A DNA stretch of 64,000 nt from Linanthus parryae (GCA_023055425.1 JALGPY010000003.1:70841491-70905490), one strand, 5' to 3'. Counted from the first letter of the stretch, positions 23,737 to 38,198 are shown. Numbers and translations are program-made. The notes: generated from the sequence alone by a model not told the origin.

Positions 23737-25943
23737 TTATTCATTACTCCACCCTAGAGAGAGGTCAAGATTGATCACATCACGACTTTGTACTGCAGGG
23801 GTTGATCTTAAACGCCTCACGCCCAAATGGTATGATGCTATGTCAATACCTCTACAATCAAGAGAAAACAATTTCAATGAATCACACAATGTATGATTAT
23901 TACATTAACAAGAGGCCGTCAATAATTATCCATGAAAAGTCAAAAAATGTGAAAATTGTAGAAAGGGAGTACCTTTATTTTTTGAGATTTTGCAGTAAAG
24001 GAGCAAATGCTGACTTACGATATAGGGCATGACCTGTTAATGCAATATAAAAGTCAATTCAAATCAAGCTAAAATCTAATACATTTTTTTACTTAAAAAA
24101 TAACCGAAAAATAAATTCACACCAGAAGACCTTTGTGTTAAGGTTAAGTTTTACTTGTTTGTGCCCCTGTAGTCGCAAGATTAGGTACCATAGAACTCAT
24201 CTGATGACGTTCAATTAGAGTGGACCTTGGAATGACCTCACTTTTCCATCGTTAGTAGAAGGTTGACCAATTGGAAAGATGGAAAAGCAACCGCGCATGA
24301 GAATTCCTCCCTATGTTGTTTATTATTTCTTAGATTCACAAACACATTGTCAGATGTAGTCGGTTTAAAATCAAGTGCTTTAGCTCTCAGTCGTGTCGCA
24401 TTTTGTGCATCAAATGAGATAATGGTTTGAATCCGATAAGATATAAGGAAAATCATTAATTGAGAATATTAATCGGACTTATCAGATGTATGGAATTGTG
24501 TCTATACTACTCAATAAAGCAATGAGTTTCACCTTGTTGAAGGAGACATCATCATAAGCACGCATCTTGTTTCCGTAGAAGATGCTTAATCGACGACTAT
24601 GTGTCGTACAACACTTGGTACTATACCTACAATGATAGTATCACACAGATTTGGTAATTGAATTGAATTGTGTATTTAAAAATTGGACATACCAAGACTT
24701 GGTGATTCCTCCTGTAAAACAATGAGAAGGGATTGCTGAGCTAGATTTTGTGACATGCATTTCCGAAACTAATGGAAGTTTTAGAGAACCTCCCATAATA
24801 GTTTTTTCTGAAGGAATGCTGGTCACAGCAATTGAATCCGTCCGTATGGCAACCTGAGACATTTGAGCGTTGTAGGGAGCGTACACAGGAGGGACACTGA
24901 GATGAAGTGGACTATTTTGTTTTAGTGAAATATTGTTTCCTCCTTGTCGAGCGGCAAGGTTCTAAATGGAAAAGAAAAATATTAGAGTGAATTCTCAATT
25001 CACAAATAGTATATTGTGTTTAGAAATTTTCATATGTAACACAAACGAAGACGAACGAATAAAAACTTCAAATAGCACAACATAAACCTGCATTTCATTC
25101 ACATGTCGTTTCCCTTTGTCAGTTGTGTCTGTAGTTGGTAGACCCAATAATCCCAAAGTAGAAACAGATGTGTTCTTCACCTCATGAGAATTCTGAAATG
25201 GCGTCCTAGGAGGAGTGGTAGAAACCGAGTCCAAAGAGGGCCACTGAAATCCGTAATCATTGGAAATTTCTATAAAAACCAAAAAGGATGATCAAGGATT
25301 TAGTAGTAATCTAGTTTGCAATAAAACCAACATATGCATATTTCACTGGAATATGTTTTGAAACATAGATTATCTTGCAAGAAAATTACAGTTACATAAA
25401 TCGGTTGCGAAAATGGAAAATACATAAATCTTCCGTATGAGAAGTAATTCTCCTTATGGAAACATTAGCGGCAAAAATAAAAATGCATAAACGTTTCATA
25501 TAATAAGTAAATCTTATCGTGTAAACATCAGCCCCCCAATATAACTAATAAGGTCAACTCTCTATGTTAATCATTATTTATGTGCTTTTATTTTTTGGTA
25601 GGGTTAATAATAAATGTGTATAGGAATTTGTTCATGCAACAGTCAGACTAAGTCGATGGTGGTTGAATTAATCCCTAATATGTAATACTTCTTTTAAATT
25701 AACAAAAAAAACAAGGACTCGAGACGTAGTTCATCCCATCTCTCCAAATGACCTGATCCGCTTATGTACCCATTGAACTGAAATCGAAGAGATCCCTTAA
25801 TAGACCAATAAAAAGAGAGAACCTTTAGGGTTATACCTTACTCTTGGGTATCTACATTTACAGTATCCCCATAAATTTCTTTTCTTGTTGCAAAAATACT
25901 CTTATTTTCTTCATCCTTAGGAAATCCAATCCTTAATCTCCAT
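23737..25943 (-). pseudogene. TIFY/JAZ-like gene relic, unit B
   Basis: The TIFY exon (24,511-24,626) is intact: LSIFYGNKMRAYDDVSFNKV, then LIALLSSIDT. Exon 2 (to about 25,269) reads DYGFQWPSLDSVSTTPPRTP. Exon 3 (24,693-24,961) begins NLAARQGGNN and ends with TKSW. Exon 5 has a frameshift (PSFQLVN in place of PSFPIGQ) and its acceptor AG is changed to GG at about 24,439. The Jas-like exon reads YRKSAFAPLLQN and runs into the same TAA as the other units. The last exon is open and ends QSRDVINLDLSLGWSNE. A possible first exon ends at about 25,943. Not expected to give a full-length protein. Confidence 0.7.
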
Positions 25944-26420
25944 GAAATCGATAAGTTGGGTCATTATCGTAACCGATTACGTTCATCGGTCCCATTAACA
26001 TTACAATGCTTTCACCGAAAAGATTTTGGTGAATTACGGATCCAAATCATATGATAAAAGTAAAATTCAACGCTAAACTACATGTGCCATGAGGATTTGA
26101 AAGATAAAAATAAAGACACCCCATGTTTGCCATGACACTGAAGCAGAATATTGTTACAATTTGATGGGTGATTTCTACACAACGAACTGGGTATGTCATG
26201 AAAAGTGTTTACTCTATAAATTTACCTGCCCCTTTTCTTCTCTCCTCCATACAGTAGGATAGTTTAAGTTCAGCTCCAAATCCAATCCTATTGCACAATT
26301 AAAACAGAGGTAAACTAAATGCCACCTCAAGGAGATGAGAGGGTTTGAGACGGAGAAAGTAGTGATGGAAAGAAAAATTTGAACTGTAGGAGTACTCAAA
26401 GAAGTGCAGCAGGGACTGCG

Positions 26421-26428
26421 TGTTTATA
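26421..26428 (-). promoter_or_regulatory. putative TATA box of unit B gene
   Basis: Minus-strand TATAAACA at the place equivalent to 20,041-20,050; one base differs from the other units. Confidence 0.4.
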
Positions 26429-29400
26429 ATGGTGATCAAATGAATGGGTGGAAAGATGATTTTTATAATTTATAAGGAAAGCCCTCTAATATGAGTCTCT
26501 TTCACAAAATACATTTCATCTTGTTAACCCCTAAAGAAAGCCCATGTTTTAGGTTTGAACACGCCCCCTATTAAAGTCATGGGAATTTATATTCTCATGA
26601 TAGGTACATGATCATAATGGGTAATAGGGTTCTGATAATAAAACTTTCTAATTTGAATATTTTAGCATGTAATTCATTAGTGGATATTACTCTAGTTTGA
26701 TTTTACTAAACCATATACATTTATGACTTAGTTGATCGCTACTAAAGGACATATAATAATAAAGAGATGTGGGAATGATACATGAATATAAAAATTCAGT
26801 TTTTGGTCATTGGAATGAATGACAAATATATGGCAGCACTCTGGAAGGAACACATATGTGAATGCATAACTTCGATGGCCGGAAAAGTAGTTTGGAGGAC
26901 CGTAACAGCATAGAAAACTAAATTACATATTATGGAAATTTGCATCCCTTTTAGAAATAACTGAATTTAATTGAAATACCTGTAGCGTAACCGAGTGACT
27001 GGGATTCAAAGATATGATATATTTGCTCTGCAGAGGGGAAAGCAAGTGGAATCAGACTGTGTTGTTGGAAGATTGGATTTGGAAGAAAGTTGTGACGGAT
27101 CAATGCCATATCTAAAGAACCAGATTCAGTCACAGAAAGCACCGACCGGCACTAACTGTGTGCAATAATTTGTGACCCCTGCGGTTAGTTTGATTCAAAA
27201 TCCTGCAAGGAACTCCTATATGAAACTCCATTGAAGATGATCCATCGCTTAAATTAAGCAATTGAAGAAGCCAAGATTATCAGTGTAGAACATATATCCA
27301 TCTAAATCTAGAAAACCATTTAGCCGGAGAAGTGAGAGGCTACACTTGAAATAAAAGCTAAAACCGACAACGAAACTATATTCTTATATGGTATTTCTTT
27401 TATTTGTCGTTTCACATTTTTAGAAATTATTCTTCTAATATTTTTTTTACCATCTTATGGTGTGAAAGGGTGAAAATTATTGCTTGTTGTAAATATTGGG
27501 TATGCATGGCTGTTTTAGAAGTTTTAGGGGGTTGGTTGGGAGTTTGAGGAAAGGCATTTGGGAACTATACTGTAAATTTTCATTTTTTGGAAGTAACTAA
27601 TTTATTTTCTTAGTGTCACCCGACTACCGATAAACTAACCTCATGTAAAAGCATTTAATGAATATATAAATTTACTATGATAAAGTCTAGGATTGGTTTC
27701 GATGTGTTTTACCCAAAACATTTCTTCAACCTCATAGGTACTCGTTATAGTGTCACTAGCTCAAAAAAAAAAAAAAAAAAAACTTATTATCTCAGCCCAA
27801 ATTCATAACTAGTTGAATGAATTGGTGGAACTTCTGAATTTTTCATTTACATAAGTATCACAGTTTCGTTAAATAATTTATATGTTTATTCGTAGTGGGC
27901 ATATAAAAGTTCAACTCGTGCTCTATGAACATAATTGAAAGATTTCACTTCTGAATATCAGTTTGAAATTTTGACCACACCGGTTAATCGCTAACAACCT
28001 TGCAAGCTCTAGACCATGGTGGAGAATTATATAACCCAAATCAATTATAAAGATTTGACACATGCTGAGGTTTGGGTGAGTTTCACTCAAACGTAGAAGA
28101 CACTACTCTCAATGAAATTATTTGCCATGTTAAACATTTCATACCTTTTTTACTAGTAAAACGATACGAGAAATTGTAAAAATTCCTTGAAGTGATGGTT
28201 TTCTAACCACAAAACTATCGGTAATCATGACATGACTTGGTCTTTTTGAGTCATGTGAACACCGAAGCCGAAAAAATCAAAATATTAGACATAATAGAGT
28301 AACATATAACTTCAGAGTAAGTCAGGTCACTTCTTTTAACTGATTAGCTAGCCAAGGTCATATTACTTCATTTGGTTTCCATATCAATAATAGATTTTAG
28401 TTTTATCAATGGAGGTAAGTTTCATATTATTTTAAGCTTTATTACACATGTTCTCTTTATACTTCATAAACTTGACACTGAATACAGTTTCTTTGAGAGC
28501 TAAAAAGAAAATTGAAGTTGTTGCATCATTGACATGTCACATGAAAGACTTTTAAGCGTTGTTTTGTTTAACTTATTAGTTATTACGCCTTCATAAATCA
28601 ATGTTTGAATTTTTTTGTTTCATCTATGTAATGAGAAAAATTTATAAAGAAATTATTTTGGAAAAAGTTTAAGATGTATTCAGAGATAAAAATCGAAAAC
28701 AAATATTACCTTATCGAAATAACTGAGATAAGGGGATTGAGGGTTGGTCAGTGGTGGGTGACCATTCAATCATATCGGAAGCATATTCAAGCAGACATAA
28801 TGTAAAGATAATTGCTGATTCGCTAAATGCTAATATGGATAGAAAGGGATGGCGTTCTTTAGTTTTCGTTGATTTTTTGTACACCTTCACTTGGTTTTAT
28901 AATGATAATGTAAATAAAAAAAATAACGTAACAAAATTTACTTAAATTCGGGAAAAGGAAAAATCTATAAGTGGTCTGAGTTGTTGTTTTGTGGGTTAAT
29001 GGATTTATTTTCAGTTACACGGGCCCTACCATAACATATTTCAAGCGGTGGGTTTATTATCATTTATTGTGGTCCCAGCAAGACCTTTGTCAAGCAATTG
29101 ATTTTGAATTTTTATTCTCTTTTCTATACGGTGTAATAATTTTCAAATCTTAGTAGAAACCAAAATAATAATATTATAAGAATTATTACGTACAAGGGCT
29201 TACGCACCCAAAATCTCTATGCTCCAAGTCCCGAGCAGTCACATGCGGTGTTTAAAATAAGAAACCGCTAAATGAAACAATCAGTCATGCAAACCCTATG
29301 TTATTCTTTTGAAAAATATTAAGCTTTAAGAGGTCATTCAAACGAGCATGAATTTTACAAAACATGCATCATCCTCTATAAAAGTAGGGAAACAAATATT

Positions 29401-29630
29401 GCATATTATAGCTTTTCACGACGATTGAATTTGAAACATAAATTATATTGTTAAGATAAACACAAAAATAAATATCATAAAAATTAATAAAAAAACACAT
29501 GTAAAATTTAGAGTTTTTCACTTCGAGCTGCTAGAGATGCTTTTATAAGTGAACCTTACAAACACAAACTTTCAAGATGAACAACACTAGGCACTACTAT
29601 ATCTTTTCATACTTCTGCTATCGAAGTTAC

Positions 29631-31810
29631 TTATTCATTACTCCACCCTAGAGAGAGGTCAAGATTGATCACATCACGATGGGGTACTGCACGGGTTGAT
29701 CTTAAACGCCTCACGCTCAAATGGTATGATGCTATGTCAATACCTCTACAATCAAGAGAAATCAATTTCAATGAATCTCACAATGTATGATTATTACAGT
29801 AACAAGAGGCCGTCAATAATAATCCATGAAAAGTCAAATAATGTGAAAATTGTAGGAAGGGAGTACCTTTATTTTTTGGGATTTTCCAATAAAGGAGCAA
29901 ATGCTGACTTACGATATAGGGCATGACCTGTTAATGCAATATAAAAGTCAATTCAAAACAAGACAAAATCTAATACATTTTTTACTTAAAAATCACCGAA
30001 GAATAAATTCGCACCAGAAGACCTTTGTGTTAAGGTTAAGTTTGTACTTGTTTGTGCCCTTGTAGTCGCAAGATTAGGTACTGAGAACTCATCTGATGAC
30101 GTTCAATAAGAGTGGACCTTGGAATGACCTCACTTGTTTCATCGTTAGTAGAAGGTTGACCAATTGGGAAAGATGGAAAAACAACCACGCTTGTGAATTC
30201 CTCCCTAGGTTGTGTATTAGTTGTTAGATTCACAAACACATTGTCAGATGTAGTCGGTTTAAAATCAAGTGCTTTAGCTCTTAGGCGTGTCGCATCTCGT
30301 GCAGCAAATGCGATAATAGTTTGAACCTGATAAGATATAAGGAATGGTGTTAATTGAGAATATTAATCGGATTTATCAGATGTATGGAATTGTGTCTATA
30401 CTGCCCAATAAAGCAATGAGTTTCACCTTGTTGAATGAGACATCATCATAAGCACGCATCTTGTTTCCGTAGAAGATGCTTAATCGACGACTATGTGGCG
30501 TATAACACTTGGAACTAGACCTACATGATAGTATCACACATATTTAGTAATTGAATTGAATTGTGTATATAACAATTGGACATACCAAGGCTTGGTGATT
30601 CCTCCTGTAAAACAATGAGAAGGGATTGCTGAGCTAGATTTTGTGACATGCATTTCCGAAACTGATGGAAGTTTTAGAGGACCTCCCATAATGGTTTTTC
30701 TAGGGGAATACTGGTCACAGCAATTGAATCCGTCCATATGGCAACCTGAGACATTTGAGCGTTGTAGGGAGCGTACACAGGAGGGACACCCAGATGAAGT
30801 GGACTATTTTATTTTTGTGAAATATTGTTTCCTCCTTGTCGAGCGGCAAGGTTCTAAATGGAAAAGAAAAATATTAAAGTTAAATCTCTATTCACAATTA
30901 GTAGTTTGTGTTTATAAATTTTTATATGTAATAAAAACAAAGACGAATGAATAAAAACTTCAAGTAGCACAACATTAGACCTGCATTTCATTTATATGTC
31001 GTTTCCCTTTGTCAGTTGCGCCTGTATATGGTAGACCCAAGAATCCTAAAGTAGAAAAAGATGTGTTCTTCACCTCATGAGAATTCTGAAATGGCATCAT
31101 AGGAGGAGTGGTAGAAACCGAGTCCAAAGAGGGCCACTGAAAATCCGTAACCATTTGAAATTTCTACAAAAACCAAAAGGGGTGATCAATGATTTAGTAG
31201 TAATCTAGTTTGCAATAAAACCAACATATGCATATTTCACTGGAATATATTTTGGAAACATAGATTAGTCTTGTAAGAAAATTACCGTTACATAAATCGG
31301 TTGCTAAAATGGAAAATGCATAAATCTTCCGTATGAGAAGTAAATATCCTTGGGGAAGCATTAGCGGCAAAAATAAAAATGCATAAACGTTTCATACGAT
31401 AAGTAAATCTTATCGTGTAAACATCAGCCCCCCAATATAACTAATAAGGTCAACTCTCTATGTTAATCATTATTTATGTGCATTTATTTTTTGGTAGGGT
31501 TATAAATAAATGGGTACATGAATTTGTGCATGCAACAGTCAGACTAAGTCGATGGTCGTTAATTAATCCCTAATATGTAATACTTCTTTTAAATTCTAAC
31601 AAAAAAAAATGACTCGAGACCCGGTTCATCCCATCTCTCCAAATGACCTGATCCGCTTATGTACCCATTGAACTGAAATTAAAGATATCCTTAATACACC
31701 AATAAAAGAGAGAACCTTTAGAGTTAGACCTTACTCTTGGGTATCTAAATTTACATGCCAAAATACTCTTATTTTCTTCATCATTAGGAACTCCAGTCCT
31801 TAATCTCCAT
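29631..31810 (-). pseudogene. TIFY/JAZ-like gene relic, unit C
   Basis: The TIFY exon (about 30,385-30,520) reads RRLSIFYGNKMRAYDDVSF and then LIALLGSIDT. Exon 3 ends GGITKPW. Exon 5 begins VQTIIAFAARDATRLRAK and contains a frameshift late (SSQYLILRL in place of SSTVPNLAT). Exon 2 carries one extra A near 31,141, which shifts the frame just after its start. The Jas-like exon reads YRKSAFAPLLENPKK followed by TAA. The last exon ends PHRDVINLDLSLGWSNE at 29,631. A candidate first ATG is at 31,810. Confidence 0.7.
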
Positions 31811-32302
31811 GAAATAGATAGGTTGGGTCATTATCGTAACCGATTACGTTGATAAGTCCCATTAACATTACAATTTACAGATAACACAATGCTTTCACCA
31901 AAAAGATTTTGGTGAATTACGGAACCAAATCATTTAACAAAACTAAGATTCAACGCTAAACTACATGAGCCATGAGGATTTGAGAGGTAAAAACAAAGAC
32001 ACCCCATGTTTTCCATGACACTGAAGCAGAATATTGTTACAATTTGATGGGTGATTTCTACATAACGAACTGGGTATGTCATGAAAAGTGTTTACTCTAT
32101 AAATTTACCTGCCCTTTTCTTCTCTCCTCCACTACAGTAGGATAGTTTAAGTTCAACTCAAAATCCAATCCCATGAACACTTAAAACAGAGGTAAACTAA
32201 ATGCCTCCTCAAGGAGATGAGAGGGTTTCAGAGAGAGAGAGTAGCGATGGAAAGAAAAATTTGAACTGTAGGAGTACTCGAAGAAGTGCAGTAGGAACTG
32301 CG

Positions 32303-32310
32303 TATTTATA
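32303..32310 (-). promoter_or_regulatory. putative TATA box of unit C gene
   Basis: Minus-strand TATAAATACG at the conserved position upstream of the relic. Confidence 0.4.
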
Positions 32311-35300
32311 ATGGTGATCAAACGAATGGGTGGAAAGATGATTTCTGTAATTTATGAGGAAAACCCTCTAATATGAGTCCCATTCACAACATACATTTCA
32401 TCTTGTTAACCCCTAAAGAAAGCCCATGTTTTAGGTTTGAACACGCCCCCGATTAGAGTCATGGGAATATAAATTCTCATGATAGGTACATGATCATAAG
32501 GGGTGTTAGGGTTCTGATAAGAAAACTTACTAATTTGAATATTTTAGTATGTAATTCATTAGTGGAGATTACTGTAATTTGATTTCACTCAACCATATAC
32601 ATGTATGACTTAGTTGATCGCTACTAGAGGACATATAACAATAAAGAGATGTGGGAATGAAACCGGAATATCAAAATTCATTTTTGGTCCTCGGAATGAA
32701 TGGCAAATATATGGTAGCGCTTTGGAAGCAACACATATGTGAATGCATAACTTCGATGGCCGGAAAATTAGTTTGCATGACCGTAACAGCATAGAAAACT
32801 AAATTACATAATATGGAAATTTGCATCCCTTTTAGAAATAACTGAATTTAATTTAAATACCTGTAGCGTAACCGAGCGATTGGGATTCAAAGATGTGGTA
32901 TATTTGCACTGCAGAGTGGAAAGTAAGTGGAATCAGACTGTGTTATTGGAGGATTGGATTTGGAAGAAAGTTGTGGCGGATCAATGCCATATCTAGAGAA
33001 CCAGATTCAGTTAGAGTGAACACCGATCGACACTAACTATGTGCAATAATTTGTGACCGCAGCGGTTAGTTTGATTCAAAATCCTGCAAGGAACTCCTAT
33101 ATGAAACTCCATTGAAGATGATCCGTCGCTTAAATTAAGCAATTGAAGAAGCCAAGATTATCAGTAGAACATATATCCATCTAAATCTAGAAAACCATTT
33201 AGCCGGAGAAGTGAGAGGCTACACTTGAAATAAAAGCTAAAACTGATAACGAAACTATATTCTTATATGGTATTTATTTTATTTGTCGTTTCACATTTTT
33301 AGAAATTATTCTTCTAATACTTTTTTTACCATCTTATGGTGTGAAAGGGTGAAAAGTATTGCTTGTTGTAAATATTGGGTATGCATGACTGTTTTAGAAG
33401 TTTTAGGGGGTTGGTTGGCAGTTTGAGGAAAGGCATTTGGGAACTATACTGTAAATTTTCATTTTTTTTGGAAGTAACTAATTTATTTTCTTAGTGTCAC
33501 CAGACTACCGATAAACTAACCTCATGTAAAAGCATTTAATGAATAAATAAATTTACTAGGATAAAGTCTAGGATTGGTTTCGATGTGTTTTACCCAAAAC
33601 ATTTCTTCAACCTCACAGGTACTCGTTATAGTGTCACTAGCTCAAATAAAAAAAACTTATTATCTCAGCCCGAATTCATAACTAGTTGAATTGGATGGTG
33701 GAACTTCTGAATTTTTCATTTCGAAAAGTATCACTGTTTCGTTAAAATTAAATTATATGTTTATTCGTAGTGGGCATATAAAAGTTCAACTCGTGCTCTA
33801 TGAACATAATTGAAAGATTTCACTTCTGAATATCAGTTTGAAATTTTGACCACACCGGTTAATCGCTAACAACCTTGCAAGCTCTAGACCATGGTGGAGA
33901 ATTATATAACCCAAATCAATTATAAAGATTTGACACATGCTGTGGTTTGGGTGAGTTTCACTCAAACGTAGAAGACACTACTCTCAATGAAGTTATTTGT
34001 CATGTTAAACATTTCATACCTTTTTTACTAGTAAAACGATACGAGAAATTGTAAAAATTCCTTGAAGTGATGGTTTACTAACCACAAAACTATCGGTAAT
34101 CATGACATGACTTGGTCTTTTTTAGTCATGTGAACACCGAAGCCGAAAAGATCAAAATATTAGACATAATAGAGTAACATATAACTTCAGAGTAAGTCAG
34201 GTCACTTCTTTTAACTGATTTGCTAGCCAAGGTCATATTACTTCATTTGGTTTCCATATTAAATATAGATTTTAGTTTTATCAATGGATGTAAGTTTCAT
34301 ATTATTTTAAGCTTTATTACACATGTTCTCTTTATACTTCATAAACTTGACACTGAATACAATTTCTTTGAGAGCTAAAAAGAAAATTGAAGTTGTTGCA
34401 TCATTGACATGTCACATGAAAGAATTTAAGCGTTGTTTTGTTTAACTTATTAGTTATTACGCCTTCATAAATCAATGTTTGAATTTTTGTATCATCTTTG
34501 TAATGAGAAAAATTTATAAAGAAATTATTTTGGAAAAAGTTTAAAATGTATTCAGAGATAAAAATCGAAAACAAATATTACCTTATCGAAATAACTGAGA
34601 TAAGGGGATTGAGGGTTGGTCAGTGGTGGGTGATCATTCAATCATATCGGAAGCTTATTCAAGAAGACATAATGTAAAGGTAATTGCCGATTCGCTATAT
34701 GCTAATATGGATAGAAAGGGATGGCGTTCTTTAGTTTTCGTTGATTTTTTGTACACCTTCACTTGGTTTTTAAATATAATGTAAATAAAAAAATAACGGA
34801 ACAAAATTTACTTAAGTTCGGGAAAAGGAAAAATCTATAAGTGGTATGAGTTGTTGTTTTGTGGGTTAATGGATTTATTTTCAGTTACACGGGCCCTACC
34901 ATAACATATTTCAAGCGGTGGGTTTATTATCATTTATTGTGGTCCCAGCAAGACCTTTGTCAAGCAATTGATTTTGAATTTTTATTCTCTTTTCTATACG
35001 GTGTAATAATTTTCAAATCTTAGTAGAAACCAAAATAATAATATTATGAGAATTATTACGTACAAGGGCTTACGCACCCAAAATCTCTATGCTCCAAGTC
35101 CCGAGTAGTCACATGCGGTGTTTAAAATAAGAAACCGCTAAATGAAACAATCAGTCATGCAAACCCTATGTTAGTCTTTTGAAAAATATTAAACTTTAAG
35201 AGGTCATTCAAACGAGCATGAATTTTACAAAACATGCATCATCCTCTATAAAAGTAGGGAAACAAATATTTGCATATTATAGCTTTTCATGACGATTGAA

Positions 35301-35488
35301 TTTAAAACATAAATTATATTGTTAAGATAAACACTAAAAATTAATAAAAAAAGCACATGTAAAATTTAGAGTTTTTCACTTCGAGCTGCTAGAGATGCTT
35401 TTATAAGTGAACCTTACAAACACAAACTTTCAAGATGAACAACACTAGGCACTACTATATCTTTTCATACTTCTGCTATCGAAGTTAC

Positions 35489-37695
35489 TTATTCATTACT
35501 CCACCCTAGAGAGAGGTCAAGATTGATCACATCACGACGGGGTACTGCACGGGTTGATCTTAAACGCCTCACGCTCAAATGGTATGATGCTATGTCAATA
35601 CCTCTACAATCAAGAGAAAACAATTTCAATGAGTCTTACAATGTATGATTATTACAGTAACAAGAGGCCGTCAATAATAATCCATGAAAAGTCAAATAAT
35701 GTGAAAATTGTAGAAAGGGAGTACCTTTATTTTTTGGGATTTTCCAATAAAGGAGCAAATGCTGACTTATGATATAGGGCATGACCTGTCAATGCAATAT
35801 AAAAGTCAATTCAAAACAAGACAAAATCTAATACATTTTTTACTTAAAAATCACCGAAGAATAAATTCTCACCAGAAGACCTTTGTGTTAAGGTTAAGTT
35901 TGTACTTGTTTGTTCCCTTGTAGTCGCAAGATTAGGTACCGTAGAACTCATCTGATGACGTTCAATAAGAGTGGACCTTGGAATGAACTCACTTGTTTCA
36001 TCGTTAGTAGAAGGTTGACCAATTGGGAAAGATGGAAAAGCAACCGCGCTTGTGAATTCCTCCCTAGGTTGTGTATTAGTTGTTAGATTCACAAACACAT
36101 TGTCAGATGTAGTCGGTTTAAAATCAAGTGCTTTAGCTCTTAGTCGGGTCGCATTTCGTGCAGCAAATGCGATAATAGTTTGAACCTGATAACATATAAG
36201 GAATGGCGTTAATTGAGAATATTAATCGGACTTATCAGATGTATGGAATTTTGTCTATACTTCCCAATAAAGCAATGGGTTTCACCTTGTTGAATGAGAC
36301 ATCATCATAAGCACGCATCTTGTTTCCGTAGAAGATGCTTAATTGACGACTATGTGGCGTATAGCACTTGGAACTAGACCTACATGATAGTATCACACAT
36401 ATTTAGTAATTGAATTGAATTGTGTATTTAACAATTGGACATACCAAGGCTTGGTGATTCCTCCTGTAAAATAATGAGAAGGGATTGCTGAGCTAGATTT
36501 TGTGACATGCATTTCCGAAACTGATGGAAGTTTTAGAGGACCTCCCATAATGGTTTTTTCTAGGGGAATACTGGTCACAGCAATTGAATCCGTTTGTATG
36601 GCAACCTGAGAAATTTGAGCGTTGTAGGGAGCGGACACAGGTGGGACACCCAGATGAAGTGGACTATTTTGTTTTAGTGAAATATTGTTTCCTCCTTGTC
36701 GAGCGGCAAGGTTCTAAATGGAAAAGAAAATTATTAAAGTTAAATCTCAATTCACAATTAGTAGTTTGTGTTTAGAAATTTTCATATGTAATAAAAACGA
36801 AGACGAACGAATAAAAACTTCAAGTAGCACAACATTAGACCTGCATTTCATTCATATGTTGTTTCCCTTTGTCCGTTGCGCCTGTATATGGTAGACCCAA
36901 GAATCCTAAAGCAGAAACAGATGTGTTCTTCACCTCATGAGAATTCTGAAATGGCATCATAGGAGGAGTGGTAGAAACCGAGTCCAAAGAGGGCCTTTGG
37001 AATCCGTAACCATTTGAAATTTCTACAAAAATCAAAAGGGGTGATCAAGGATTTAGTAGTAATCTAGTTTGCAATAAAACCAACATGTGCATATTTCACT
37101 GGAATATATTTTGGAAACATAGATTAGTCTTGTAAGAAAATTACAGTTACATAAATCAGTTGCTAAAATGGAAAATGCATAAATCTTCCGTATGAGAAGT
37201 AAATATCCTTGTGGAAGCATTAGCGGAAAAAATAAAAATGCGTAAACGTTTCATATGATAAGTAAATCTTATCGTGTAAACATCAGCCCCCAATATAACT
37301 AATAAGGTCAACTCTCTATGTTAATCATTATTTATGTGCATTTATTTTTGGTAGGGTTATAAATAAATGGGTATAGGAATTTGTGCATGCAACAGTAAGA
37401 CTAAGTCGATGGTGGTTAATTAATCCCTAATATGTAATACTTCTTTTAAATTCTAACAAACAAAAAATGACTCGAGACCCGGTTCATCCCATCTCTCCAA
37501 ATGACCTGATTCGCTTATGTACCCATTGAACTGAAATCAAAGAGATCCTTAATACACCAATAAAAAGAGAGAACCTTTAGAGTTAGACCTTACTCTTGGG
37601 TATCTACATTTACATTATCCTCATAAATTTCTTTTCTTGTTGCAAAAATACTATTATTTTCTTCATCATTAGGAACTCCAGTCCTTAATCTCCAT
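35489..37695 (-). pseudogene. TIFY/JAZ-like gene relic, unit D (best preserved)
   Basis: This copy has the fewest breaks. Exon 2 (to about 37,022) reads GYGFQRPSLDSVSTTPPMMP and ends NEMQ. Exon 3 has PYNAQISQVAIQTDSIAVTS and ends TKPW. The TIFY exon (about 36,250-36,379) reads RQLSIFYGNKMRAYDDVS, with one odd KPIALLG. Exon 5 (35,844 to about 36,185) is open, with PSFPIGQPSTNDETSE. The Jas-like exon reads YHKSAFAPLLENPKK followed by TAA. The last exon is open and ends RRDVINLDLSLGWSNE. If transcribed it could give a TIFY protein truncated in the Jas region; reaching the EAR exon would need splicing around the TAA. Product and function are inference. Confidence 0.7.
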
Positions 37696-38190
37696 GAAAT
37701 AGATAGGTTGGGTCATTATCGTAACCGATTACGTTGATAAGTCCCATTAACATTACAATTTACAGATAACACAATGCTTTCACCAAAAGGATTTTGGTGA
37801 ATTACGGAACCAAATCATATGATAAAACTAAAATTCAACGCTAAACTACATGAGCCATGAGGATTTGAGAGGTAAAAACAAAGACACCCCATGTTTGCCA
37901 TGACACTAAAGCAGAATATTGTTACAATTTGATGGGTGATTTCTACATAACGAACTGGGTATGTCATGAAAAGTGTTTACTCTATAAATTTACCTGCCCC
38001 TTTTCTTCTCTCCTCCACTACAGTAGGATAGTTTAAGTTCAACTCCAAATCCAATCCCATTGAACACTTAAAACAGAGGTAAACTAAATGCCTCCTCAAG
38101 GAGATGAGAGGGTTTCAGAGAGAGAAAGTAGCGATGGAAATAAAAATTTGAACTGTAGGAGTACTCAAAGAAGTGCAACAGAAACTGCGT

Positions 38191-38198
38191 ATTTATAA
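38191..38198 (-). promoter_or_regulatory. putative TATA box of unit D gene
   Basis: Minus-strand TATAAATACG at the same place as in units A and C. Confidence 0.4.

Larger units (their letters stand above)
22325..28718. repeat. array unit B (about 6.39 kb)
   Basis: Same layout as unit A. Gene-free stretches are the 3' flank at 22,325-23,736 and the upstream half at about 26,640-28,718. The latter has an A run near 27,764 and a 63-codon minus-strand open stretch at 26,951-27,142 that I do not recognise. This unit keeps the 504-bp segment (22,821-23,324) that units C and D lack. Confidence 0.88.
28719..34590. repeat. array unit C (about 5.87 kb)
   Basis: Same layout as units A and B but about 500 bp shorter. 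The sequence jumps from AAAATCTCT to ATGCTCCAAG at about 29,218, and unit D has the same junction. Gene-free stretches are 28,719-29,630 and about 32,515-34,590. Confidence 0.88.

Noticed and set aside
26951..27142. Minus-strand 63-codon open stretch in upstream halves (SLDMALIRHNFLPNPI)
   Set aside because: Partly shared between units but with no motif I recognise and no clear splice context; could be an unrelated exon relic, not supported enough to list.
35489..37695. Functional full-length JAZ gene in unit D
   Set aside because: The TAA in the Jas exon and the weak first exon argue against it; kept as a pseudogene with possible truncated product.
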